64,000 nt of DNA from Streptoverticillium olivoreticuli subsp. olivoreticuli (GCF_003391135.1 NZ_CP031455.1:5874001-5938000); one strand, 5' to 3'. Shown: positions 52,797 to 60,923, numbered from the stretch's first letter. Program-made: numbers and translations. Notes: generated from the letters alone by a model not told the origin.

Positions 52797-53668
52797 GTCG
52801 TTTCCTTGGCGATCCGCGTGATGAAGTCCCGTGATGCGGCGGGGGCCAGTGCCTGGTCCAGCAGGTACTCGAATGCATGGGTGTATCGAGCGACCCGGGC
52901 GTCCTCGTCCAGGTAGAGCGAGTGCGTCAGCGGCTCCACGGCAACCACGGGCTCACCTGCGGCCAGGTGGAAGATCGTGAAGCTGCCGTCCATCCCAGTG
53001 TGCGCGCCTGTCGTGAACGGGAGAACCCGCAGTTCGATGTTCGGCAGTTTCGACATGAGGAGCAGGTGCTCAAGCTGCCCTTGCAGGGTGTCGGGCCCGC
53101 CGACCGCGCGCCTCAAGCATGCCTCGTCGAGGACGCACCGGAGCGCGAGCGGGGTTCTGGAGGCTTCGTCGCCGGGTGTGAGCGCCAGGACGTCTTGGCG
53201 CTTCATGCGCAGCTCCACGAAGTCGCGCACGTCACGTGCCGTGCTCCATACGCTGCCTCCTTGGATGATCGCGTTGGCATACGCCGCGGTCTGTAACAGA
53301 CCGGGGATGGCGAGCGCCGCGTAGGTATCCGTGTGGGTGGCGATTTCCTCCAACTCCAGGAAGTCGGCGAACTGCGGGCGGATCACATCTTTGAACTGCG
53401 TGAAGATCCTCCGCTGGCGGGCACTGTCGGAGAGCCTCGCGATCTCCATCGTCTCCGCGATGCGCACCGCGTCCTTCACCCCGTACACGGTGAAGAACTT
53501 CTCCAGATCGGGGCGCTGTTTACCATTCTCGATCTTGCTCAAGGCGGGCGGGCCGGCCAGGCCCAACAGTTTGGCGGCTTCCGCGAGATTGAGCCCCGTC
53601 CGCACTCGCATCGTTTTCAGGATCGCTCCGAGCCTCCGGCGCAGCATGGTCGGTTTGGCGTCAGACAT
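52793..53668 (-). CDS. XRE regulator with DUF5753, Scr1-like antitoxin type
   Basis: A 291-residue regulator. The HTH lies at about 10-65 (LRRRLGAILKTMRVRTGLNLAEAAKLLG, PPALSKIENGKQRPD). The DUF5753 domain fills the rest, with IPGLLQTAAYA, RQDVLAL and LRVLPFTTGAHTGMDGSFTIF. In this family the HTH protein binds its own promoter region and interacts with the small DUF397 product. The ATG at 53668 has GGGGG eight bases upstream. Confidence 0.92.
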   Translation of the reverse strand: MSDAKPTMLRRRLGAILKTMRVRTGLNLAEAAKLLGLAGPPALSKIENGKQRPDLEKFFTVYGVKDAVRIAETMEIARLSDSARQRRIFTQFKDVIRPQFADFLELEEIATHTDTYAALAIPGLLQTAAYANAIIQGGSVWSTARDVRDFVELRMKRQDVLALTPGDEASRTPLALRCVLDEACLRRAVGGPDTLQGQLEHLLLMSKLPNIELRVLPFTTGAHTGMDGSFTIFHLAAGEPVVAVEPLTHSLYLDEDARVARYTHAFEYLLDQALAPAASRDFITRIAKETT

Positions 53669-53844
53669 GTGATCACCCCCTTCTGCGAGCGACTCTACCG
53701 ACATCAACTGGCTTGGCATATGCCAATGTTCACCCTATCGAGTTGGTTTGCCCGGCGTAAGTTGCTCGCGCGATTCGCGCCCGCCTCAGAATGAGGTCGC
53801 TGTCGAGTGCGGCAGCGTGGAGCGAACCCGGGAGGCCCACGGCA

Positions 53845-54189
53845 ATGACGTACAGAAACGGCGCGTTCGTAGTCGACACGCGCGAGGGATGGATCGGGCA
53901 AGTGATCGACAGCGCGGGCAGCCGCGTACACGTACGAGCCCCCGGCGGCGGCGCCGAATGGGAAGTGCCGTTCTCCGTCCTGCGGTTGGCGACGCGCGAG
54001 GAGCGGGACGAGGTCGGGCTCTGGCCGAGAGGCACGCGGTCGCGGAAGGGGTGCCCGGAATGCCCGGCGCTGGAGCTCGCGTGGCGGGACGCCGCCGAAG
54101 GGGGCGACAAGCTGAAGGAGGCGACCGCGCTCGTCGCGCTGCGGCGCCACGGCCGGGTGGTGCACATGCTGCCGGGAGGCAGGGCGTGA
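53845..54189 (+). CDS. small protein often paired with DUF397 genes
   Basis: A 114-residue soluble protein. It begins MTYRNGAFVVDTREGWIGQV and looks like a small beta-barrel (VIDSAGSRVHVRAPGGGAEWEVPFSVLRLAT). It has a CPEC pair (KGCPECPALELAW) and a helical end. Similar proteins occur beside XRE/DUF397 pairs; the function is unknown. GGGAGG precedes the ATG by nine bases. It is divergent from the XRE gene, and its stop overlaps the next GTG. Confidence 0.68.
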   Translation: MTYRNGAFVVDTREGWIGQVIDSAGSRVHVRAPGGGAEWEVPFSVLRLATREERDEVGLWPRGTRSRKGCPECPALELAWRDAAEGGDKLKEATALVALRRHGRVVHMLPGGRA

Positions 54190-54422
54190 GTACGGCGGTG
54201 GCGACGTGCGCGCACCGCGCGGGGTGGGTGCGGGGCAAGGGTGAGGCGCGGTGCGGGAGTTGTGGGGTGGTGCGCTTCACGGAGTACGGCGCGCTGCGCC
54301 CGCCGGGCCTGGCCGAGGCGGTGAAACCGCCCCACGGCGGGAGCGCGGACCGTGCGGCCGCGCTGTGGGTGATGAGGCGGACGCGGCGCCGTACGGAGTG
54401 GTGGGGACGGGCCGTCAACTGA
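54186..54422 (+). CDS. small Cys protein, possibly DUF6255-like
   Basis: A 78-residue protein with CAHRAGWVRGKG, RCGSCGVVRFTEYGALRPPGL and a basic end (MRRTRRRTEWWGR). The Cys/His set (CxH, CxxC) could hold one zinc. The pattern resembles what I recall of DUF6255, linked by name to natural-product loci; that match is from memory. It is coupled to the gene upstream (GTGA overlap) and ends 110 bases before the lasso precursor gene. Confidence 0.6.
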   Translation: MSTAVATCAHRAGWVRGKGEARCGSCGVVRFTEYGALRPPGLAEAVKPPHGGSADRAAALWVMRRTRRRTEWWGRAVN

Positions 54423-54432
54423 CAGTAATCCT

Positions 54433-54446
54433 CACCCATTTGGGTG
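54433..54446 (+). promoter_or_regulatory. palindrome in the lasso precursor upstream region
   Basis: CACCCA-TT-TGGGTG, six-base perfect arms, 87 bases before the precursor start. Two TGATCA sites also lie in this 110-base, relatively AT-rich spacer (54457-54462 and 54509-54514). The spacer should contain the lasso promoter. Confidence 0.4.
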
Positions 54447-54532
54447 GATGAAGTGTTGATCAGGAGTAATTAGGGGGCGATATCGGGAAGTTACCCGGCT
54501 GTTGGGGCTGATCACGTTGGGAGGGGAATGTC

Positions 54533-54667
54533 GTGGAGCAGCAGGAAGAGGTCTACGAGCCGCCCGAGTTGATGGAGGTCGGTGACTTCGCCGAGCTGAC
54601 GCTGGGCACGGGCAACGGCACGTATTTCGAAGGCGGCTACGCCCCGTGGTACGTCCGACCGAGCTGA
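54533..54667 (+). CDS. class II lasso peptide precursor
   Basis: A 44-residue precursor. The leader (1-24) fits the lasso consensus Y-x2-P-x-L-x3-G-x-F: Y8, P11, L13, G17, F19, then T23 at position -2 of the cut site. The core (25-44) is GTGNGTYFEGGYAPWYVRPS: Gly1 and Glu9 suit a nine-residue macrolactam ring, leaving an 11-residue loop and tail with Tyr12, Trp15, Tyr16 and Arg18 as possible plugs. No cysteine is present, so it is class II. The GTG has GAGGGG six bases upstream; an ATG at 54528 is in another frame. The cyclase gene starts seven bases after the stop. Confidence 0.88.
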   Translation: MEQQEEVYEPPELMEVGDFAELTLGTGNGTYFEGGYAPWYVRPS

Positions 54668-54674
54668 CGGGACG

Positions 54675-56516
54675 TTGACCAGTGAGGCGTGGTTCGCGGT
54701 CCTTCCCGACGGCGAATCCGGGGGCACCGCGGCGCGGGCGCTGCGTCGCGGTACCACTGAGGTGATCGACCACCACTCCGGCCGTCCATGGCTGGTGGGC
54801 AGCTGGCCGGCCGGGCAGGTGGTGGTCGCCGCGGTGGGTGGTGCGCGGCTGGCGGTGATCGGGCGGTGTCCCGTCACCACCGATGCGCTGGCGTCGAGGC
54901 TGAGACGGGTGCGGGATGTCGCCGACGTCGAGGGGGCGCTCGCGGGGCTGGAGGGCAGCTTCCACGCGGTCGCGTCGGTGGGCGGCCGGGTCAGGGTGCG
55001 CGGGAGTGCCTCGGCCGTGCGGCGCGTCTTCCGGGCGCGGGTGGACGGGGTGACGGTGGCGGCGAGCCGTGCCGATGTGCTGGCGCGGGCCGTCGGCGCG
55101 GGGGTCGACGAGCGCCGGGTGGCTCTCCACCTGCTGTCCTCCCCGCCGCCGTATCCGCTCGACGCGGGTCCAGGCCTGTGGCGGGGCGTCGAGGCGCTGC
55201 CCGCGGGGAGCTTCCTGCTGCTCGAAGCTGACGGGCGCGCCGAGGTGCACCGGTGGTGGAATCCCCCCGAACCCCAACTGTCCCTGGCGGAGGGTGCCGT
55301 CGAGGTGGGCCGGGCGCTCACCGCCGCCGTGGATTCCTGCACCGCCGACGCCAAGACCGTGAGCTCGGACCTCTCCGGCGGGATGGACTCCACCAGCCTG
55401 TGCTTCCTCGCCGCCCGTGGCCAGGCCCGCCTGGTCACCTTCCGCTGGGAGAGCGTCGACGCGGCGAACGACGACGCGGCCTGGGCCGGGCTGGCGGCCG
55501 CCCGGCTGCCGGGCAGCGCCGAGCACGTGGTTCCCGAACGGTCGCGCGCGCCCCTGTGGTTCAGCGGACTGGCCGACCTGGAGGCGGCGGCCGACGAACC
55601 GGGCAGCTGGGTGCGCGACGGCGCCCGGCTCGCCACGCTCGTAGGGCTGATGACCGAGCACGGCTCGCAGCTGCACCTGTCGGGCGGCGGTGGTGACGAG
55701 CTCTTCTGTGCTTTCCCTTCGTATGTGCACGACAGCCTCCGCAGTCACCCGCTGCCCACGCTCGGCCTGGTGCGCAGACAGCGACTGCTTCAGAGGTGGT
55801 CGCTGTGGCCCCTGCTCCGGGGGCTGGCGGACCGCAGCACGTTCAGTCAGTGGCTGGCCGCCTGGGCCGACGGCCTCACCGGGACGCGTAGGCCGTCCCC
55901 CGCCCGTACCTCCACCGCCTGGGGAGCGGACCTGCGGATGCCGCCCTGGGCCTCTCCGGACGCGGTCCGTTCCGTGCAGAGTCTGCTGCGCGCGGCGGCC
56001 GCCGACCTTCCGGAGCCGCTCGCGGCCCAGCGCGGCCAGCACGCCGCCCTGTCCTGTGTGCAGATGTGCGGCCGTGGCTTCCGGCAGGTCGATCAGGTGA
56101 CTTCCGCCCAGGGGCTGCCGTACGCCGCCCCGTATCTCGACGACCGGGTGATCGAGGCGGCCCTCTCCGTACGCGTCGCCGAGCGCAGTGCGCGTGACCG
56201 CTATAAACCGGTGCTCGCGACGGCGATGAGCGGGATCGTTCCGGACACCGTGCTGGCGCGCTCCACCAAGGGGGAGTACAGCGCCGACTTCCACCTCGGC
56301 CTGCGGCGGAACAAGGCCGCGCTCGCGGAGATCGTCGCCGAGTCCCGTCTCGCCCGCGCGGGGCTCCTGGACGCGGCGGCCCTCCGCGCGAGCCTGCGGC
56401 GCCCCGAGCTGTCGCCCGACCTGATGCGCTCGCTCGACAACACCCTGGCCTGCGAGATGTGGCTGCGCTCGGCGCTCGGCGCGGGCGGCCCGGGTCCGGA
56501 GGCGGTGGTCGGATGA
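54675..56516 (+). CDS. lasso peptide cyclase, asparagine-synthetase-like
   Basis: A 613-residue C protein that activates the core Glu9 side chain with ATP and closes the ring. The N-terminal half is a degenerate glutaminase-like domain (about 1-200). The synthetase half has the ATP pyrophosphatase loop SGGMDS (234-239) and LHLSGGGGDELFCAFPSYVHD. The late PYLDDRVIEAALSVR and KGEYSADFHLGLRR are typical of lasso cyclases. It starts with TTG seven bases after the precursor stop, with a modest GGGA site, and its stop overlaps the next ATG (ATGA). Confidence 0.9.
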   Translation: MTSEAWFAVLPDGESGGTAARALRRGTTEVIDHHSGRPWLVGSWPAGQVVVAAVGGARLAVIGRCPVTTDALASRLRRVRDVADVEGALAGLEGSFHAVASVGGRVRVRGSASAVRRVFRARVDGVTVAASRADVLARAVGAGVDERRVALHLLSSPPPYPLDAGPGLWRGVEALPAGSFLLLEADGRAEVHRWWNPPEPQLSLAEGAVEVGRALTAAVDSCTADAKTVSSDLSGGMDSTSLCFLAARGQARLVTFRWESVDAANDDAAWAGLAAARLPGSAEHVVPERSRAPLWFSGLADLEAAADEPGSWVRDGARLATLVGLMTEHGSQLHLSGGGGDELFCAFPSYVHDSLRSHPLPTLGLVRRQRLLQRWSLWPLLRGLADRSTFSQWLAAWADGLTGTRRPSPARTSTAWGADLRMPPWASPDAVRSVQSLLRAAAADLPEPLAAQRGQHAALSCVQMCGRGFRQVDQVTSAQGLPYAAPYLDDRVIEAALSVRVAERSARDRYKPVLATAMSGIVPDTVLARSTKGEYSADFHLGLRRNKAALAEIVAESRLARAGLLDAAALRASLRRPELSPDLMRSLDNTLACEMWLRSALGAGGPGPEAVVG

Positions 56517-56929
56517 GCATCCACCAAGTTCCGTACTCCCGTGGCTTCTTCGCCCGCGCCGGGCGGCCCGCCGCGTTCATGGCCGCGGCCACCGCCCGGC
56601 TGCTCGTCCTCCTGCCGCCCCGGCGGATCCGCCGGATCCTGTCGTTCCTCCGCCGGGGCGCCGCCCCCGCCACGATGGCGCAGGCCCTCGCGGCCCGGCA
56701 GGCGGTCGTCGCGACCAGCGCGCGCTGCGCGGGCGAGGGCTGCCTGCAGCGTTCCGTGGCGACCGCACTGCTGTGCCGCCTGCGCGGCGTCTGGCCGGAC
56801 TGGTGCACGGGCGTGCGGACGGCGCCGTTCCGGGCCCATGCCTGGGTCGAAGCGGAAGGCGAGCCGGTCGGCGAGCCGTTCCCGGCCGGTTACTACCGAC
56901 CGCTGATGAGGGTGGCGGCCGGGCGCTGA
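56513..56929 (+). CDS. lasso peptide leader peptidase (transglutaminase-like B2)
   Basis: A 138-residue B protein that removes the leader. The cysteine-protease motif is C77 in GEGCLQRSVATALLCRLRG and the His is H109 in APFRAHAWVEAEGEPVGEP. The length is that of stand-alone B2 proteins, so no fused RRE is present. The N-terminal half is basic and helical. It overlaps the cyclase gene (ATGA). After its stop there is no further lasso gene: no RRE (B1) and no ABC exporter within the window. Confidence 0.88.
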   Translation: MSIHQVPYSRGFFARAGRPAAFMAAATARLLVLLPPRRIRRILSFLRRGAAPATMAQALAARQAVVATSARCAGEGCLQRSVATALLCRLRGVWPDWCTGVRTAPFRAHAWVEAEGEPVGEPFPAGYYRPLMRVAAGR

Positions 56930-57100
56930 GCGCGAGTGTTTCAGCCGATTGTGGAACCGCCGTCGCCGATCCGGCGCAGGTCGGTGATCCGTCCCGGTCG
57001 GCGACGTGGCCGGGTTGTGCGCACCCGCATCCGTACGGGCGTCCGCCGAGCGGGCCGTGGGCACTATCCGGTGGCGTACCGCACATCGACGGACGCAGAG

Positions 57101-58066
57101 ATGAGGATGAACACAAGCATGGGATCGAGACCTGCGCGAAGATTCTGGTCGCTGGTGCTGGCCGCGGCCGTCGGGCTCATATTCAGTTCCCAGTTCACGG
57201 CGTCGGCGACCGTGGCGGCGCCGAGGAGCGTCGGCGGATCGCCGCTGTACACCGCGCACGACGCGTCCGGCCGGGTGACGGTCACGGTGTTCAAGAACGT
57301 CAGCTCCGACTACCGGGAGATCTGGGACAACCAGGAGGTGACCGTCGGCGACGACGCCATGGTCGCCATCGGCGGCGGTGCCACCGCGGTCGAGTACCCC
57401 GCGGGCGCCCTGCTGACCGCGTCCTATCCGAACGATTCGCGTACGGGGTGGATCGTCAGCGCGAAGGACCACGCGATCGCGCAGTCCTACCAGCTCACGA
57501 CCTACGTCATCGGGCTGAAGATCGCCGGCATGACCCGGGACGAGCTGAAGAACTACCTGGTCTACAACAGCGACGGACAGGCGTACGGTTCGACCCCTTC
57601 GGCCTCGTCGCACCTGAACTCCGACACCGACGTGCTGCTCGGCGGCGGGTTCCGGACCTACTGGAACGGGTGGGGTCAACTGGCCACCGGTTCCTACCCG
57701 TCGGGCCCGGTGGAGTGGACGGCCGGCTCGAAGGACCATTTGCACGCGTCCCCGGGAACCATCCAGACCTGGGCCATCGGCATCAAGCGGAATCTTCCGG
57801 TCGGCTGGATCGACACCTACCCGTCGTACCCGGTGCCTTCGGGGGTGTCGAACCACCCGTCGGCGTCGGCCCGCGTCCAGCCGGGGTATGTGATGACCGG
57901 CGGCGGTGGCCAGGTCAAATGCGCCGGCTGGGGCTGCGCGCTGTGGAGTCTGGAGCCATCGATCGACAACTCCGGGTATCAGTCCTTCACCGCGCGCGCC
58001 AAGGACCATGCCGAGGCCGCCACGGGTACCACCTGGGCGTGGACCATCGGGATCAGGCTCGTCTGA
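57101..58066 (+). CDS. secreted protein with three internal repeats
   Basis: About 321 residues with a signal peptide (ARRFWSLVLAAAVGLIF then ASA). The mature protein contains three related units of about 85 residues. Each has a hydrophobic-GGG start (AIGGGATAVEY; LLGGGFRTYW; MTGGGGQVK), a middle with LxxSxP, a K-D-H triplet (AKDHAIA; SKDHLHA; AKDHAEA), and an end YVIGLKI, WAIGIKR or WTIGIRL. I recognise no family. It starts 171 bases downstream of the lasso peptidase gene. ATG 57101 is used; 57107 and 57119 are also possible. Confidence 0.72.
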   Translation: MRMNTSMGSRPARRFWSLVLAAAVGLIFSSQFTASATVAAPRSVGGSPLYTAHDASGRVTVTVFKNVSSDYREIWDNQEVTVGDDAMVAIGGGATAVEYPAGALLTASYPNDSRTGWIVSAKDHAIAQSYQLTTYVIGLKIAGMTRDELKNYLVYNSDGQAYGSTPSASSHLNSDTDVLLGGGFRTYWNGWGQLATGSYPSGPVEWTAGSKDHLHASPGTIQTWAIGIKRNLPVGWIDTYPSYPVPSGVSNHPSASARVQPGYVMTGGGGQVKCAGWGCALWSLEPSIDNSGYQSFTARAKDHAEAATGTTWAWTIGIRLV

Positions 58067-58169
58067 CCTTGACGCTTCTCTGACGCCGACCCGCCGTGGC
58101 CGGAGCCTGGAGGGGGCGTAGCCTGTGGAGCAATTTAACGATCTTGAAAGCTAAGAGTGGGTGTACCGC

Positions 58170-58784
58170 ATGAAGTTGGCACGTGTGTCCGCCGTCGTCG
58201 TGGCCGCCGCGATCGCTCCGGCGGTCCTGCTGTCCTCGCCGTCCTTCGCCGCCGGTGGTGCCGCCAAGTCGCCCGCCGCCGTGTCGACGGCGAAGCAGGG
58301 CGAGACCACCAAGGTCTCCGACATGTCGGACGACGACCTGCGGGTCGCGGTGCTGACGATCATGGGCAAGGGCGGCCGGGCCGTGAAGGACGCGGGCAAC
58401 GCGGCGATGAACGGCACTGTCGCGGACCTGCGTCACTTCCTTGAGGTGGGTCAGTTCCGGGCTCGTGAGGAGGATGACCGCGTCGAGGCTTTGACGATCA
58501 TGGGCAAGGGTGGTCGGGCTGTGAAGGACGCGGGCAGCCAGGCGCTGGACGGCACCCCCGCCGACGTACGCCGCTTCATCGAGGTGGGTCAGTTCCGGGC
58601 TCGTGAGGAGGACGACCGCGTCGAGGCCCTGACCATCATGGCCAAGGGCGGCAAGGCCGTGAAGGCGGCGGGCGACAAGGCGCTGAAGGGCACCGCCGCC
58701 GACGTACGTCACTTCATCGAGGTCGGCCAGTACGAGGCCCGCAAGCTCGACGAGCAGAAGAAGCCCACCGCCAAGAAGCGCTAG
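58170..58784 (+). CDS. secreted ALF-repeat protein
   Basis: A 204-residue exported protein. The signal peptide (1-28) ends SPSFAA. Three ALF-type repeats of about 46 residues follow, each with LTIM-KGG-AVK-AG, then ADVR-FIEVGQ-EAR. Repeats 1-2 and 2-3 share long near-identical DNA blocks (58443-58495 and 58579-58630). ALF repeats occur in exported actinobacterial proteins; their binding partner is unknown. The C-terminus is Lys-rich. ATG 58170 is chosen for the signal peptide. Confidence 0.82.
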   Translation: MKLARVSAVVVAAAIAPAVLLSSPSFAAGGAAKSPAAVSTAKQGETTKVSDMSDDDLRVAVLTIMGKGGRAVKDAGNAAMNGTVADLRHFLEVGQFRAREEDDRVEALTIMGKGGRAVKDAGSQALDGTPADVRRFIEVGQFRAREEDDRVEALTIMAKGGKAVKAAGDKALKGTAADVRHFIEVGQYEARKLDEQKKPTAKKR

Positions 58785-58803
58785 CCAGGGGCCCGGTCCG
58801 GCG

Positions 58804-59484
58804 CTAGCGCACGGCGGCGACCGGGGGCGCCTCGGTCGCCGCACGTGCCTGAAGGGCTTCCTGGGGGGCTTCTCGGGGAGCCCTTCTCGGCGTGCGCAGC
58901 CAGCGGGTGCGCGCCCCGAGGACGCCGAGGCCGAGGGCCACCAGGTGCCCGGCGTCGGCCAGTTCGTGGTTGACGATCCAGGCGACGGTGAGCGCCGCGG
59001 TGAGGGCCGGGAGCCCGTAGCGGCGGGCCCGGTGGCCGCCGAGGGCGAGCAGGCAGGCGGCGGTGGCCACCAGGCCGTAACTGATCCCGACGTCACGGGC
59101 CCTGGCCAGGACGCCCGGCAGGTGCGCGAGGTGCATCAGCCACATGGCGCCCTCGGTCAGCAGGGTCGCCACGAGGTGGCCCAGCAGGAACACACCGAAC
59201 CCGCGCAGCGACCCCCACCGCCACTCCGCCAGCCCGAGCACCGCGGCCACGGCGGCGATCCCGAGCAGCACGGGCACACCGTCGACCACCAGCCCGCTGG
59301 TGAACAGCGTCCACCACTTCCCGACCTCCAGGTGGTGGACGTTGCTGCTGTTGTGCCGCACGAACCGCGCCTGCTCGCGCAGTGACTGGCTGGACATCCA
59401 CGCGGCGGTGGTGACCAGCAGCGCGACGTACGCCGTCGTCGCGGGCAGCCGCCGGACGGCGCGCACCATGTTGTTCCCGACCAT
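58804..59484 (-). CDS. rhomboid-like membrane protein
   Basis: A 226-residue protein with about six hydrophobic helices. RDVGISYGLVATAACLLAL places a serine where rhomboid proteases have their GxSx nucleophile. A later histidine in ADAGHLVALGLGVL sits where the catalytic His would be. The HHLEVGKWWTLFTSGL segment is typical of actinobacterial rhomboid-like proteins. The proline/Arg-rich C-terminus is cytoplasmic. Activity is plausible but unproven. It is convergent with the ALF gene, which ends 20 bases away. Confidence 0.75.
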   Translation of the reverse strand: MVGNNMVRAVRRLPATTAYVALLVTTAAWMSSQSLREQARFVRHNSSNVHHLEVGKWWTLFTSGLVVDGVPVLLGIAAVAAVLGLAEWRWGSLRGFGVFLLGHLVATLLTEGAMWLMHLAHLPGVLARARDVGISYGLVATAACLLALGGHRARRYGLPALTAALTVAWIVNHELADAGHLVALGLGVLGARTRWLRTPRRAPREAPQEALQARAATEAPPVAAVR

Positions 59485-59541
59485 CAGGGAACTGTAGGCG
59501 AGACGCGTGTCATGCCGCGGTAAGGGCCGTCGGCAGTGCCG

Positions 59542-60057
59542 CTAGTACAGGGCCTCGCCCATCGGGGAGCTGTCGCCGACGATGTAGGCGCGGATCGACG
59601 CGAGGTACGCGGCGCGGCCCACCCGGCCGTCGCCGTCGGCGTCCAGCGCGTCGAACGCGGCGGCGGCGTTCCCGGGCGGGTTGTTCAGCGCGGTGCGCAG
59701 CGTGGTGAACTCGGCCTTGTCCAGGGCGCCGTCGCCGTCCGCGTCGACGAGGTCGAAGAGCGCGCCGAGCGCGAAGCGGCAGATGTTGTCGAACTTGTCG
59801 GCGCCCACCCACGCGTTGTACTCGTCGAAGGTCAGCTTCCCGTCGCCGTCCGCGTCCATCTCGTCCCAGGCCTTGAGGCCTGCCGCGCGGGCGGCGACGA
59901 CAAGGGGGTCATCTTCCATGCGCTCCGTGGCCAGGACGGTCCGGTCGATGCGGGAGAGGTAGTCGTGCCGTGTGACGACCCGGTCCCCGTCGGCGTCCAT
60001 CATGGCGAACACGCGCACTCTCGCGGCAGTGGCGGCTGTGGCAGTCGTACGGCTCAC
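59542..60057 (-). CDS. EF-hand calcium-binding protein, calerythrin-like
   Basis: A 171-residue soluble protein with four EF-hand loops: DADGDRVVTRHDY, DADGDGKLTFDEY, DADGDGALDKAEF and DADGDGRVGRAAY. The last lacks the final acidic residue and may not bind calcium. The layout and length match calerythrin-type sarcoplasmic calcium-binding proteins of actinomycetes. GGAGGAG lies eight bases before the GTG at 60057; the frame stays open far upstream without homology. Confidence 0.9.
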   Translation of the reverse strand: MSRTTATAATAARVRVFAMMDADGDRVVTRHDYLSRIDRTVLATERMEDDPLVVAARAAGLKAWDEMDADGDGKLTFDEYNAWVGADKFDNICRFALGALFDLVDADGDGALDKAEFTTLRTALNNPPGNAAAAFDALDADGDGRVGRAAYLASIRAYIVGDSSPMGEALY

Positions 60058-60285
60058 TCGGGTCTCCTCCTGGTCGGTTCGTGATCCCGCTCGACGAGGG
60101 GTCGTCCGACGCCTCCTACCCGGCGCGTCCCGGGTGCCAAGCGGGTCGCCGGGAGGGGGTGGGCGTGCGCGACAGTGCGCCGAGGCGGACACGCGCCGGT
60201 GGCGCGCTTCGAGACACTGGATCAGCCGATGCGGCCCCGGGGTAGGCAAGTGCCCATAAAAGAGCACAACTTGCTGGAGGGGAAT

Positions 60286-60819
60286 GTGTTTCGAGGCCGC
60301 GGTACGACGGTGATGCTGGGATCCCTGGCCCTGGTGGTCTCGTCGCTGGTGTGGGCGCCGGCCGGTCGGGCCGGGACGGGCGAGTACGAGGCCGTCACCT
60401 GTGTGGGCAATGCCCACGGACGCTACGACCCGCCGCTCACCCTCCGGCCCCAGGAGACCCGCATCCACGCCGACGTGCGCTACACCTGCACCACTGCCCC
60501 CGGCCACACCGTCCCGGCGACAGGCTCCTTCGACGCCGTCGCGCCCACGGCGTCCTGCCTCTCGCTGTCCGGCGCCGGCGGTACCGAGACCATCCGCTAC
60601 GAAGGCGGCGGCCGGTCGGTGATCGTCATCGACGGTGTCACCGCCCGCGCCGTGGGCTTGCTGGACGCCCAACAGTCGGGCCGGGTCACCGAGGGCCGCG
60701 GTGAAGGCCACTTCGTACGCCGGACCGTGACCTCGACACCCCGGCAATCGCCCACGGACTGCCTCGCCTCCGGCCTCCAGGGCACTTGGAGCGCGGTTCA
60801 GCTGGAGATCCTGCCGTAG
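60286..60819 (+). CDS. small secreted protein with disulfide pattern
   Basis: A 177-residue exported protein. The signal peptide (MLGSLALVVSSLVW, then PAGRAG) precedes a mature part with four cysteines (EAVTCVGN, RYTCTT, ASCLSLS, TDCLAS), so two disulfides are likely. The strand-rich sequence includes DPPLTLRPQETRI and GEGHFVRRTVTS. I recognise no family. The GTG at 60286 has GGAGGGG just upstream; GTG 60250 is open too. Confidence 0.7.
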   Translation: MFRGRGTTVMLGSLALVVSSLVWAPAGRAGTGEYEAVTCVGNAHGRYDPPLTLRPQETRIHADVRYTCTTAPGHTVPATGSFDAVAPTASCLSLSGAGGTETIRYEGGGRSVIVIDGVTARAVGLLDAQQSGRVTEGRGEGHFVRRTVTSTPRQSPTDCLASGLQGTWSAVQLEILP

Positions 60820-60923
60820 CGCCGACCCGGCCACTCGGCGATCCGCCGCCTCTGATTGGCCCATGATCTTCGATGGGAAATGGACCTGCCCGATGGGCCG
60901 TTCCGCGCCATAGCCTCATGGGC

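Noticed and set aside
54528..54667. Alternative ATG start for the lasso precursor
   Set aside because: The ATG at 54528 is in a different frame from the leader motif; the GTG at 54533 is the only start that gives YxxPxLxxxGxF.
56930..57100. Possible RRE (B1) gene downstream of the lasso peptidase
   Set aside because: Translations in all frames are Arg/Pro-rich without the PqqD-like pattern; no ribosome site.
59542..60864. 440-residue form of the EF-hand protein
   Set aside because: The upstream part is antisense to the secreted protein at 60286; the GTG at 60057 has a strong ribosome site and the family length.
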